Part shown: one piece after another, positions 34,049 to 40,571 of the stretch
How positions within the stretch are numbered: the stretch's first letter is position 1
Layout: every line of letters begins with the position of its first letter
Notes under the pieces: generated by a model
Seen by the model: only the letters and a program-made list of their open reading frames with translations
What the model was told of the DNA's origin: nothing
Database searches by the model: none
Translations under genes and position numbers: made by a program
From: a virus
Virus record (IMG/VR): IMGVR_UViG_3300027969_000181
Span: 1 to 41,980 of that record
DNA: 41,980 nucleotides
Strand: one strand, 5' to 3'

Positions 34049-35191
34049 ATGAGTGATACATTCGTGCAGGACTTCGAGTCCAAATTGTTTGAGTTGTTCC
34101 CAGACGCTAAGACAAATGGCGTAGTGAAGAATTCAGAATTGCTTGATACAATGCGTGCCATGGGTACGACCAAGCAACCTAAGTGGCTGATGGTGAACAA
34201 GGTAGGTCGTGGCTTGTATGCCATCGATGGCTCCAAAGCACCAGTGGCTGGTAACCTAGCATTAAAACCAGAAGAGTCTTTCATTGTGGATTACACTGAC
34301 CTAACTTCCCTGATCCCTAAGAAGGATTCTAACTTTGTGCCCTTTGGCAACTTCACTGATCTTGAGAACATTATCAAGTCAGGTATTTTCTACCCAGCCT
34401 ACATCAGTGGTCCGACTGGGAACGGCAAGTCCACGATGGTGGAACAGATTTGTGCCAAACACAAACGTCCTCTGATCCGTATTAACTTGAACATGATGAC
34501 CGATGAGGAACAACTCATTGGCTCGAAAACCCTAGAAGATGGTAACGTAGAGATTGTAGAAGGTCCAGTCCTGATCGCAATGCGCAATGGTACTACCCTT
34601 TTGCTTGACGAGATTGACGCTGGCTCAGCAAATACTTTGCTCTGCTTGCAACCGATCCTCGAGGGTAAACCTTATTACTTCAAACTCAAGAATGAGATGA
34701 TCGTTCCTGCAGCTGGATTCAATGTTCTTGCAACTGCGAATACCAAAGGTAAGGGTAGTGACGATGGTCGTTACATCGGTACCAACGTACTGAACGAAGC
34801 ATTCTTGGAGCGATTCGCTGTTACTTTCGAACAGGAATATCCTAATGCGAAAGTAGAAGTTAAGATTATCAAGAATCTCATGGAAACTTATTCGTGTGTT
34901 GACGAAGAGTTTGCAGAGAATCTCGTTAAGTGGGCTGAAGCAATTCGTCGCACTTTCGAGGATGGTGGCGTAGATGAAACCATTACGACTCGTCGTATGA
35001 TTCACATCGTACGTGCCTTTGCAATCTTTAAAGATCGCAAGAAAGCAGTCGAGTTGTGTTGCAATCGTTTTGATTCTGCAACGAAGGTAGCATTCCAGGA
35101 CTTGTTCGAGAAGGTATGTAATCCCGAGCCAGAAGTGGTAGCACCTGAAGTTGCAAAGACTCCCGATGCAAACGCAGAAGTACCATTTTAA
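34049..35191 (+). CDS. cobS: CobS/MoxR-like AAA+ ATPase
   Basis: Starting at ATG 34049 (380 residues, GGAG at 34039-34042), the protein has an N-terminal small domain ending 'PKWLMVNKVGRGLYAIDG'. The AAA+ core has Walker A 'GPTGNGKS' (121-128), Walker B 'LLLDEID' (D187, E188), a 'ATANTKGKG' sensor 1, and 'LNEAFLERF'. It resembles CobS, which is widespread in T4-like cyanophages and named after the cobaltochelatase subunit. MoxR/CobS ATPases act with VWA proteins, and the gene at 31422 is the obvious candidate. The real substrate in phages is unknown; the cobS name indicates homology only. Confidence 0.82.
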   Translation: MSDTFVQDFESKLFELFPDAKTNGVVKNSELLDTMRAMGTTKQPKWLMVNKVGRGLYAIDGSKAPVAGNLALKPEESFIVDYTDLTSLIPKKDSNFVPFGNFTDLENIIKSGIFYPAYISGPTGNGKSTMVEQICAKHKRPLIRINLNMMTDEEQLIGSKTLEDGNVEIVEGPVLIAMRNGTTLLLDEIDAGSANTLLCLQPILEGKPYYFKLKNEMIVPAAGFNVLATANTKGKGSDDGRYIGTNVLNEAFLERFAVTFEQEYPNAKVEVKIIKNLMETYSCVDEEFAENLVKWAEAIRRTFEDGGVDETITTRRMIHIVRAFAIFKDRKKAVELCCNRFDSATKVAFQDLFEKVCNPEPEVVAPEVAKTPDANAEVPF

Positions 35192-35193
35192 AC

Positions 35194-35222
35194 TTGACTT
35201 TTATTGAAACTTGTAGTATAAT
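35194..35222 (+). promoter_or_regulatory. Sigma70-like promoter for 35253
   Basis: TTGACT (35194-35199), 17-nt spacer, TATAAT (35217-35222). It begins directly after the CobS-like stop. Confidence 0.87.
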
Positions 35223-35252
35223 TATATTTGAAACTTGAAAAGGAACTTGATT

Positions 35253-35717
35253 ATGTTGAAATTTGCTAGCCTATCCCTGTCACAGAAGAAGTGTGTTATT
35301 GCTTTGATTGAAGCAAATCCTTCTTTGAAGAAAGATGGTAAGATCTCTTTGAAAGAAGTGGTCGCCATTACCCAAGATCTCGCATCTAAGCGAGCATCTG
35401 GTGCTCCGAAAATCGGTTACCCAAACTGGTTGTTCAAGAGCAATAAAGTAGAACGTGGTTTGTATCAACTGCCACTACCTACTGAGAAAGAGTTGAGCGA
35501 TTATACCCAATCATCAACTAAACCTACTGCTGTGAAGCAGAAGGTCGCTAAGGTTAAGACTGCAAAGGTTAAGACCACAGCGAAGACTACTCAAGATAAA
35601 GCAGATACTGCTCTTGAGAAGTCACGTCTTCAGTCAATCATTGACGACTCTGTCGCTCATGATGAAGATGTTGAAGACTTCAATGCTATCCTCCGTGAGA
35701 ATGGTATCGAAGTTTAA
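35253..35717 (+). CDS. Protein sharing the N-terminal domain of the CobS-like ATPase
   Basis: ATG 35253 (154 residues) follows AAAAGGAA; an in-frame TTG at 35235 is less likely. The N-terminal part ends 'GYPNWLFKSNKVERGLYQLP', closely resembling 'PKWLMVNKVGRGLYAIDG' in the CobS-like protein. A Lys/Thr-rich flexible linker ('KVAKVKTAKVKTTAKTT') and a short acidic helix follow. It may compete for or share a binding partner of the CobS-like ATPase, for example as an adaptor; this is inference. A strong terminator follows. Confidence 0.65.
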   Translation: MLKFASLSLSQKKCVIALIEANPSLKKDGKISLKEVVAITQDLASKRASGAPKIGYPNWLFKSNKVERGLYQLPLPTEKELSDYTQSSTKPTAVKQKVAKVKTAKVKTTAKTTQDKADTALEKSRLQSIIDDSVAHDEDVEDFNAILRENGIEV

Positions 35718-35734
35718 TTTGTTATTTCCGTTAG

Positions 35735-35772
35735 TCGGGAGGGTAAACGCCATCACTCTCCCGATCTTTTTT
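35735..35772 (+). terminator. Intrinsic terminator
   Basis: TCGGGAG (35735-35741), 16-nt loop, CTCCCGA (35758-35764), then TCTTTTTTT. Confidence 0.85.
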
Positions 35773-35795
35773 TCAGATGGCAATATGGAGATATT

Positions 35796-36065
35796 ATGTC
35801 CAAACAAGCAAAGTTGTTAAACTATTTGCAAAATGGTAATGAGTTGACAGCAAAACAGATTTCTGGTACTTTTGGTATCGCTCATCCAGCTTCTGCAATT
35901 CGTAACTTGCGTGAGCAAGGTCATTGTGTTTACACAAACAACGCTAAACTTGCAGATGGTACGCCAACTGTAAAGTACCGTATCGGTACTCCAAGCAAGC
36001 GTATGGTTCGTGTAGTAAACGCAGTACTAGGTGCTTCTGCTTTCACAGCACAGCGTACACGCTAA
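35796..36065 (+). CDS. Winged-helix-like DNA-binding protein
   Basis: The 89-residue protein reads 'QaKLLNYLQnGneLTAKQISgtFGIahPaSAIRNLReqGhcVYtN', a helix-turn-helix followed by a beta wing ('TVKYRIGTP') and a basic C-terminus. It matches the small HTH proteins common in marine T4-like phages. It could be a transcription regulator or a DNA-organising protein. It is flanked by terminators on both sides, so it forms its own unit, yet I see no clear promoter in the short gap upstream; GGAG precedes the ATG. Confidence 0.75.
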   Translation: MSKQAKLLNYLQNGNELTAKQISGTFGIAHPASAIRNLREQGHCVYTNNAKLADGTPTVKYRIGTPSKRMVRVVNAVLGASAFTAQRTR

Positions 36066-36074
36066 GTGACCACT

Positions 36075-36116
36075 TGGGTCTGGACATCTCCTCAGGTATC
36101 CAGACCCATTTTTATT
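36075..36116 (+). terminator. Intrinsic terminator, perfect 10-bp stem
   Basis: TGGGTCTGGA (36075-36084), 14-nt loop, TCCAGACCCA (36099-36108), then TTTTTATT. Confidence 0.92.
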
Positions 36117-36126
36117 ATGGGTAATC

Positions 36127-36456
36127 ATGGCTACTAAAGACGAAGTTAAAAAGTCCCAATCAGCTACGACTGGTGGGCGAAAATTTGATGGTGGTAAACT
36201 ACAATATGGTTTGCTACCTCCACTTGCATTAAAAGCAACTGTGGAAATTCTAACATTTGGTGCAGAGAAATACGAACCAGATAATTGGAAGAATGTTCCT
36301 GACTCAAAACGTAGATACTTTGACGCAATGCAAAGACATCTCTGGGCATGGAAAGAAGGGGAACAAGATGATCCCGAAACTGGTAAGAATCATTTGGCTC
36401 ATGCAATGTGTTGCCTAATGTTCTTGTATGAGCATGATGTTAAATACTCAAAATAA
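36127..36456 (+). CDS. dATP/dGTP diphosphohydrolase-like protein (DUF5664 type)
   Basis: The 109-residue protein shows 'GgRKFDGGKLQYGLLPPLALkatVeILTFGAeKYEPDNWKNVPDskRRYFDAMQRHLWAWKeGEqdDPETGKNHLAHAMCCLMFLyEHD'. This is the complete pattern of the DUF5664 family, described as the N-terminal part of dATP/dGTP diphosphohydrolases, with an all-helical MazG-like metal site formed by the Glu/Asp/His residues. It probably adjusts nucleotide pools or removes unwanted nucleotides during replication. It lies shortly before the replication-clamp operon. Confidence 0.8.
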   Translation: MATKDEVKKSQSATTGGRKFDGGKLQYGLLPPLALKATVEILTFGAEKYEPDNWKNVPDSKRRYFDAMQRHLWAWKEGEQDDPETGKNHLAHAMCCLMFLYEHDVKYSK

Positions 36457-36458
36457 AT

Positions 36459-36487
36459 TTGACAGAAATACCATTTTCAGGTATAAT
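36459..36487 (+). promoter_or_regulatory. Consensus sigma70 promoter for the gp45 operon
   Basis: TTGACA (36459-36464), 17-nt spacer, TATAAT (36482-36487): consensus at both hexamers, the strongest promoter of this type in the window. It drives the Cys-rich gene and gp45. Confidence 0.92.
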
Positions 36488-36525
36488 GTATTATACATAG
36501 TAGTGTGAAACAAAAAGGAATTAAA

Positions 36526-36702
36526 ATGGATAAAATATATGTCCGCTGTCCTCTGGATGGGCACCAGAATCAAAAGTATTGTGGGCTCATTGAACACTAT
36601 AAAGAAACTGGTACAGCAAATGAATGTCTTCATCGACAGGAATGTAGTGAAATGAAACAACATATTATTAACGAAGAAGGAAGTCAATATGAAATTAAGT
36701 AA
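36526..36702 (+). CDS. Small Cys-containing protein upstream of gp45
   Basis: ATG 36526 (58 residues) follows AAAAGGAATT. The sequence contains four Cys (8, 19, 34, 40) in 'RCPLDGHQNQKYCGLIEHY' and 'NECLHRQECSEMK', suggesting a small zinc-binding fold. It overlaps the gp45 start by 14 bases, and AAGGAAG for gp45 lies inside it, so both are read together. T4 places the RNA-polymerase-binding gene rpbA near gp45, but no similarity is evident. Function unknown. Confidence 0.65.
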   Translation: MDKIYVRCPLDGHQNQKYCGLIEHYKETGTANECLHRQECSEMKQHIINEEGSQYEIK

Positions 36703-37351
36703 AGATACGGTAGGACTTTTTAAGAACTTTGCTGGCATTAACAGCAATCTTCTTTTGAAGCAGGGTAATAAACTTGCCACAATCTCAACTCAGAAGAATG
36801 TAATGTCCGACACAGTCGTGGCTGAATCATTCCCTGCAGACTTTGGGATCTATGACCTCAATGAGTTCCTAGGTGCCATGAGTTTGTTTGATGATCCAGA
36901 GTTGGACTTCAGCGATAAGTTTGTAACTATCAAAGAAGGTGGAGCAAGCATTAAGTATTTTGCTGCCGAAGTAGGTAACTTAGTTGTTCCTCAGAAAGCA
37001 ATCGTATTCCCAGAAGCAGAAATTGAATTCACATTGACATCAACCATGCTCAATATGATTCAAAAGACTTCTTCAGTTCTACGTGCAACTGACCTTCAAA
37101 TCGTTGGTGATGGTAGCAAGATGGTTATCCAAGTTGGTGATAAAAAGAATGCCACTGGTAATACATATAATGCTCAAGTCGGTAGCACTGACAAAGAGTT
37201 TAAGGTAAATCTAAAGGTAGAAAACCTAAAGATGCTTCCTGGTGATTACCTTGTAAGTATTTCTAGCAAGAAAATCTCTCGCTTCAAAGCCACTTCCAGT
37301 GAGTTGGTATATTATGTTGCGGTAGAAGCTGACTCTGTATTCAGTTTCTAA
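36689..37351 (+). CDS. 45: Sliding clamp gp45
   Basis: The 220-residue clamp (T4: 228) begins 'MKLSKDTVgLfKNFAgINSnlLLKqGnkL', contains 'IYDLNeFLGamSLfdDpeldF', and ends 'vaVEADSVFSF', all close to T4 gp45. Trimers encircle DNA, tether the polymerase and activate late promoters together with gp55. A GAGGGGA/TCCCCTC terminator lies directly after the stop, so gp45 can be made in excess of the clamp loader. Confidence 0.96.
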   Translation: MKLSKDTVGLFKNFAGINSNLLLKQGNKLATISTQKNVMSDTVVAESFPADFGIYDLNEFLGAMSLFDDPELDFSDKFVTIKEGGASIKYFAAEVGNLVVPQKAIVFPEAEIEFTLTSTMLNMIQKTSSVLRATDLQIVGDGSKMVIQVGDKKNATGNTYNAQVGSTDKEFKVNLKVENLKMLPGDYLVSISSKKISRFKATSSELVYYVAVEADSVFSF

Positions 37352-37356
37352 TTTGA

Positions 37357-37383
37357 GAGGGGACTTGCTCCCCTCACTTTTTT
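37357..37383 (+). terminator. Terminator between gp45 and gp44
   Basis: GAGGGGA (37357-37363), 5-nt loop, TCCCCTC (37369-37375), then ACTTTTTT. Probably partial, since no new promoter is evident before gp44. Confidence 0.87.
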
Positions 37384-37399
37384 ATATTATGGAGTTACT

Positions 37400-38350
37400 A
37401 TGATTGAATCAAGAGATAATTTGTTCTTGTGGGTAGAGAAGTATCGTCCACAGAAGATCGATGAGTGTGTCCTTCCCGAAGCACTAAAGAAAACCTTCCA
37501 TGAGTATATCGCTCAGGGAGAACTACCTACTTTCTTGTTCTGTGGTTCAGCTGGTGTAGGTAAAACCACTGTAGCCAAAGCACTGTGTAACGAGATCGGT
37601 GCTGAGTTCCTATTCATTAACGGATCTGAAGAATCTGGTATTGATGTTCTGCGAACTAAAATTAAATCCTTTGCATCATCGGTATCCCTTACCGATGCCA
37701 AGAAAGTTGTAATCCTTGACGAAGCGGATTACCTAAACCCCAACTCAACCCAACCAGCGTTGCGAGCATTCATTGAAGAATTCTCTGCCAACTGTCGCTT
37801 CATCTTTACTTGTAACTACAAGAATCGAATCATTGAGCCTCTGCATAGTCGTTGTGCAGTTATTGACTTCAAGATCGATAACAAAGACAAACAAGAAACC
37901 ATGGGTGCATTCTTTAAGCGTGCAGTCCAGATTCTAAAGCAAGAGAACATTGATTTTGATTCCAAGGTGGTTGCCGAAGTAGTGGCGAAACACTTCCCAG
38001 ATTACCGTAGGGTTCTGAATGAACTTCAACGCTATTCTGTTTCTGGTAAGATTGACACTGGCATTCTAGTCAATGTTGGTGAAGAGTCATACAAAGAACT
38101 CATGAAGAATCTGCGTGACAAGAACTTCACTGAAGTACGTAAGTGGGTGGGTAAGAACTCTGATATGGATTCAGTTGGTTTGTTTCGTGAACTTTATGAT
38201 AACGCAAGTACACTTCTTGAACAATCCAGCATTCCTCAATTGGTAATCACACTTGCTGACTATCAATACAAAGCAGCATTCGTTGCTGACCATGAGCTAA
38301 ATACTATGGCAGCATTGACAGAGATAATGGCAAACTGCAAATTCAAATAA
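37400..38350 (+). CDS. 44: Clamp loader large subunit gp44
   Basis: The 316-residue AAA+ ATPase (T4: 319) shows 'FLWVEKYRPQKIDECVLP', Walker A 'GSAGVGKT' (49-56), Walker B 'VVILDEAD' (about 103-110), sensor 1 'FTCNYKNRIIEPLHSRC' with the SRC arginine finger, and the C-terminal collar helices. Four gp44 subunits with one gp62 load gp45 onto primer ends. GGAG precedes the start. Confidence 0.96.
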   Translation: MIESRDNLFLWVEKYRPQKIDECVLPEALKKTFHEYIAQGELPTFLFCGSAGVGKTTVAKALCNEIGAEFLFINGSEESGIDVLRTKIKSFASSVSLTDAKKVVILDEADYLNPNSTQPALRAFIEEFSANCRFIFTCNYKNRIIEPLHSRCAVIDFKIDNKDKQETMGAFFKRAVQILKQENIDFDSKVVAEVVAKHFPDYRRVLNELQRYSVSGKIDTGILVNVGEESYKELMKNLRDKNFTEVRKWVGKNSDMDSVGLFRELYDNASTLLEQSSIPQLVITLADYQYKAAFVADHELNTMAALTEIMANCKFK

Positions 38351-38359
38351 GGAGTAATC

Positions 38360-38692
38360 ATGGAAATTATCTTGATGCTACTTGTCATGGTGGTTTGTTT
38401 TGTTTCTGGTTGGATTGCAAGAGAGATGGCTGCTGCACGTAGAATAGATCGTCTCATGGAATCTGTTCAGGTTGACATCAAAGAAAAGATTGAAGAAGAA
38501 CTAGAGAATCTTATTCCAATTAAGATTGAGTATGATAACTCTACATTCTTTGTTTACAATAATGATGATCACACGTTCATGGCTCAGGGAGCAACACGTA
38601 AAGAACTTGAGACTAATCTGGAGAAAAGATTTCCAGGTAAAAGATTTGCCGCACGTCAAGAGAATTTGAAAGACGTGGGGTTTAATAAATGA
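38360..38692 (+). CDS. Small membrane-anchored protein between gp44 and gp62
   Basis: The 110-residue protein begins with a hydrophobic segment 'EIILMLLVMVVCFVSGWIA' (residues 2-20), likely one inner-membrane helix. A charged helix and a soluble domain with 'IKIEYDNSTFFVYNNDDHTF' and 'ATRKELETNLEKRFPGKRF' follow. Similar proteins occur between gp44 and gp62 in some marine T4-like phages. AAGGAG lies 5 bases before the ATG, and its stop overlaps gp62 (ATGA). It could tether replication components to the membrane, but this is untested inference. Confidence 0.65.
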   Translation: MEIILMLLVMVVCFVSGWIAREMAAARRIDRLMESVQVDIKEKIEEELENLIPIKIEYDNSTFFVYNNDDHTFMAQGATRKELETNLEKRFPGKRFAARQENLKDVGFNK

Positions 38693-39066
38693 GTCCATTC
38701 GATTTTTTAAATGCAATAAATGATAACAAGAAGGATCTGTTTGAAGATCCCCAAGCAGAGAAAGACTATTCTGCTTTTATGGTAAATAGAGGTCTGTCAT
38801 ATTTTCCTGACACCATCCTTTATGCTAACGAGATGAATCGTTTCCCAGCGATTCCTAAGTCTTGGCAATTTTACTTTTTCCTAAATACTATACCAAAGAA
38901 GAAAAGGTTTAGTAAATGGGCTAAGAAAGATGCCGAGACTAAATCTCTTCAACTCATTAAGGAATACTATGGCTATTCCTTTGAGAAGGCGAAAGAGGCA
39001 TTGAGCGTCCTTTCGGTTGAGCAGTTGAGCATAATTGAAGAAAAATTACAAAAAGGTGGAAAATAA
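38689..39066 (+). CDS. 62: Clamp loader small subunit gp62, short form
   Basis: The 125-residue protein (T4: 187) matches the gp62 core: 'AEKDYSaFMVNrgLSyFPDtIlyANEMNrfpaIPKsWQfyFfLntIPKKKRFSKWAKK'. It completes the clamp loader with gp44. The N-terminal region present in T4 is missing here, a reduced form also seen in other marine T4-like phages. It overlaps its neighbours on both sides (ATGA and TAATG), so it is translated with RegA. Confidence 0.88.
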   Translation: MSPFDFLNAINDNKKDLFEDPQAEKDYSAFMVNRGLSYFPDTILYANEMNRFPAIPKSWQFYFFLNTIPKKKRFSKWAKKDAETKSLQLIKEYYGYSFEKAKEALSVLSVEQLSIIEEKLQKGGK

Positions 39067-39491
39067 TGACTGTTGAAATGATATACTACGACTGGACGCC
39101 AGAGTCCATGCTTGAAGTGACTTTGCCAGAACCAGATAACTTTCTCAAGGTTCGCGAGACACTTACTCGCATCGGAATCGCTTCCAGAAAAGAAAACAAA
39201 CTATACCAGTCTTGTCACATATTGCACAAGCAGGGTAGGTATTTCATCGTACATTTTAAAGAACTCTTTGCCTTGGATGGCAAGGAATCGAATATCACGT
39301 CTGGTGATATTGAACGTAGGAATGCAATTGCGGCATTGCTTCAGGATTGGGAACTATTAAATATTATAGCCTCAGCCAAAGCAGAGCCAAAAGCATCTCT
39401 CTCTCAGATTAAGGTTGTATCTTATAAAGAGAAAGAGCAATGGGAACTTGTTCCTAAATATAACATCGGTAAGAAAATTACTACTAAATAA
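39066..39491 (+). CDS. regA: Translational repressor RegA
   Basis: The 141-residue protein (T4: 122) contains 'EPDNFLKVRETLTRIGIASr' then 'KLYQSCHILHKQGRYFIVHFKELF', 'RRNAIAALLQDWELLnII' and 'YKEKEQWELVPKYNIGKK', near-identical to T4 RegA. It binds early messages around start codons and blocks translation. An extra N-terminal segment of about 15 residues precedes the T4 start position. In T4 and cyanophages gp43 (DNA polymerase) usually follows; here an accessory island does. Confidence 0.95.
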   Translation: MTVEMIYYDWTPESMLEVTLPEPDNFLKVRETLTRIGIASRKENKLYQSCHILHKQGRYFIVHFKELFALDGKESNITSGDIERRNAIAALLQDWELLNIIASAKAEPKASLSQIKVVSYKEKEQWELVPKYNIGKKITTK

Positions 39492-39510
39492 TTTTATATA
39501 AGAGGATTCT

Positions 39511-39687
39511 ATGATCAAACTTGACTTGACAGTAAACGAAATTAACACTATTCTGCGCTCATTAAGCAAGCATCCTTTCGAGGAAATTGCAAACTTAATC
39601 GGTAAGATTAAAACTCAAGGTGACCCACAAGTCGCTGAGATTGAAAAACAGTTGGCTGAGTCTAAAGCAGAACAACCAGCTGAATAA
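39511..39687 (+). CDS. Small conserved-type protein after regA
   Basis: This 58-residue gene starts at ATG 39511 with AGAGGA 5 bases upstream and ends in a stop that overlaps a late box. The product 'KLDLTVNEINTILRSLSKHP', then 'FEEIANLIGKIKTQGDPQVA', is a two-helix protein with a Glu/Ala-rich tail, of a type I associate with many T4-like phages. Function unknown. Confidence 0.7.
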   Translation: MIKLDLTVNEINTILRSLSKHPFEEIANLIGKIKTQGDPQVAEIEKQLAESKAEQPAE

Positions 39688-39690
39688 ATA
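39683..39690 (+). promoter_or_regulatory. Late-promoter box upstream of pqqA
   Basis: Perfect AATAAATA. The predicted start is near 39696, giving a leader of about 98 nt before the pqqA ATG. It would place PqqA production in the late phase. Confidence 0.6.
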
Positions 39691-39695
39691 AAAGG

Positions 39696-39793
39696 TATTC
39701 ATTAGATACAAATAATGATTTTCATTAGGGACTTATCGCCCATCGTGGGATAAGTAGTAGTGTCCAATAAGGACATTAACTAAGGAGATGATT
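39696..39793 (+). ncRNA. Structured leader of pqqA
   Basis: CTTAT (39732-39736) and CCCA (39739-39742) pair with TGGG (39746-39749) and ATAAG (39750-39754). TGTCC (39761-39765) pairs with GGACA (39771-39775) just before AAGGAG. Alternatively GGAC (39729-39732) can pair with GTCC (39762-39765). TTCATTAG is repeated at 39698 and 39721. A cis-regulatory role is possible; no known riboswitch family is recognised. Confidence 0.4.
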
Positions 39794-39865
39794 ATGTGGA
39801 CTAAACCAGAAGCAATAGAAATGCGTTATGGATTCGAAGTTACAATGTACGTAATGAATCGATAA
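39794..39865 (+). CDS. pqqA: PqqA, PQQ precursor peptide
   Basis: This 23-codon gene begins at ATG 39794, with AAGGAG 6 bases upstream. The peptide starts 'MWTKPEAIEMRYGFE' and continues VTMYVMNR. Family hallmarks are the 'MWtKP' start, 'GFEVTMY' core with Glu15 and Tyr19 in the E-x3-Y spacing, and the basic end. In host PqqA, these Glu and Tyr side chains are joined by PqqE (with PqqD) and trimmed to pyrroloquinoline quinone, the cofactor of methanol and other dehydrogenases. No pqqBCDE genes are in the window, so host enzymes would be needed. It is flanked by late boxes and structured RNA, between regA and hsp20. Confidence 0.93.
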   Translation: MWTKPEAIEMRYGFEVTMYVMNR

Positions 39866-39868
39866 ATA
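39861..39868 (+). promoter_or_regulatory. Late-promoter box overlapping the pqqA stop
   Basis: Perfect GATAAATA. The predicted +1 is near 39874, one base before the first stem of the structured RNA. It would drive that RNA and hsp20. Confidence 0.65.
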
Positions 39869-39873
39869 GTATT

Positions 39874-40036
39874 ATCCCAGGGATGGGAAGATAGGTTGGT
39901 AACCTATTCAATCACTACCAAGAATTCACCTTAGGACCGCTAAGTTACGAATCGTGGTAAAGCTGACAGTACGTTAAGCTGTCGCTGGAACTAGTAACCA
40001 GCAACCCTCTACGCCCATTTGGGGTAGAGTTATTTT
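39874..40036 (+). ncRNA. Candidate structured RNA between pqqA and hsp20
   Basis: At least five stems occur in about 160 nt. TCCCA/TGGGA (39875-39888) has a GGGA (GNRA-type) loop. ATAGGTT/AACCTAT (39891-39907) has a 3-nt loop. A compound stem is TACCA+ATTC with GAAT+TGGTA (39916-39959), enclosing CTTAG/CTAAG (39930-39944). GACAG/CTGTC (39965-39983) competes partly with GCTGG/CCAGC (39984-40002). A last hairpin CTCTAC/GTAGAG (40007-40029) precedes TTATTTT like a weak terminator. No protein frame fits. It may be an independent small RNA or the leader of hsp20; no known family is recognised. Confidence 0.5.
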
Positions 40037-40061
40037 AAAACTCGCTTAATAGGAGAAAACT

Positions 40062-40571
40062 ATGGGAAACAATATCCCTTTGCTATTTGGTCCAGGCTTT
40101 AAGGACTTCGACAAATTCTTTGTCGGTTTCGAAGACACTGCAAAACAACTACAAACTTTGCACGCTGATCTGACGAAAAACATTCCAAACTATCCACCAT
40201 ACAACATTCGTAAGAATGATGAGAACTCATACACAATCGAATTGGCAGTTGCTGGTTTCGGTGAGTCTGAGATCGACATCACTATCGATGGTGGTAAGTT
40301 AATTGTTAAAGGTAATGTTGACGCAACTACTGATGCACCAGAAGAAAACTTCTTGTTCAAAGGTATCGCTACACGTGCCTTCACTCGTGCCTTTGCTATC
40401 GATGATCACATCGAAGTTAAGAACGCAGAACTATTCAATGGTATGCTTAAGATCGCTTTGGAGCGTTTAGTTCCAGAAGAAGCAAAGCCAAAGAAAGTTC
40501 CAGTGAAGACTTCCAAGGGTAAACAATTCCTATCGGAGAGCGATTATGACAAAGCTGCTGAACAACTTTAA
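40062..40571 (+). CDS. hsp20: Hsp20-family small heat-shock protein
   Basis: The 169-residue chaperone contains an alpha-crystallin domain: 'YPPYNIRKNDENSYTIELAV' with 'AVAGFGESEIDITIDGGKLIVKG' overlapping, 'FLFKGIATRAFTRAFAIDDH' and 'NAELFNGMLKIALERLVPEE'. The C-terminus is Lys-rich. Phage Hsp20 proteins are common in marine T4-like phages and probably hold virion or scaffold proteins soluble. AGGAG precedes the ATG. The long structured leader may control it. The 3' end overlaps a 31-residue frame. Confidence 0.93.
   Translation: MGNNIPLLFGPGFKDFDKFFVGFEDTAKQLQTLHADLTKNIPNYPPYNIRKNDENSYTIELAVAGFGESEIDITIDGGKLIVKGNVDATTDAPEENFLFKGIATRAFTRAFAIDDHIEVKNAELFNGMLKIALERLVPEEAKPKKVPVKTSKGKQFLSESDYDKAAEQL

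Noticed and set aside
31422-35191. Cobalamin biosynthesis pathway
   Set aside because: Only CobS/CobT-like proteins are present. No CobN or other pathway enzymes, and these homologues are common in T4-like phages without the pathway.
39696-40036. Known riboswitch (glutamine or cobalamin type) beside pqqA
   Set aside because: The conserved cores of those families are not found; only generic hairpins can be supported.
39874-40036. tRNA gene in the structured stretch
   Set aside because: No cloverleaf with T-loop consensus, anticodon arm of correct size or acceptor stem can be drawn.
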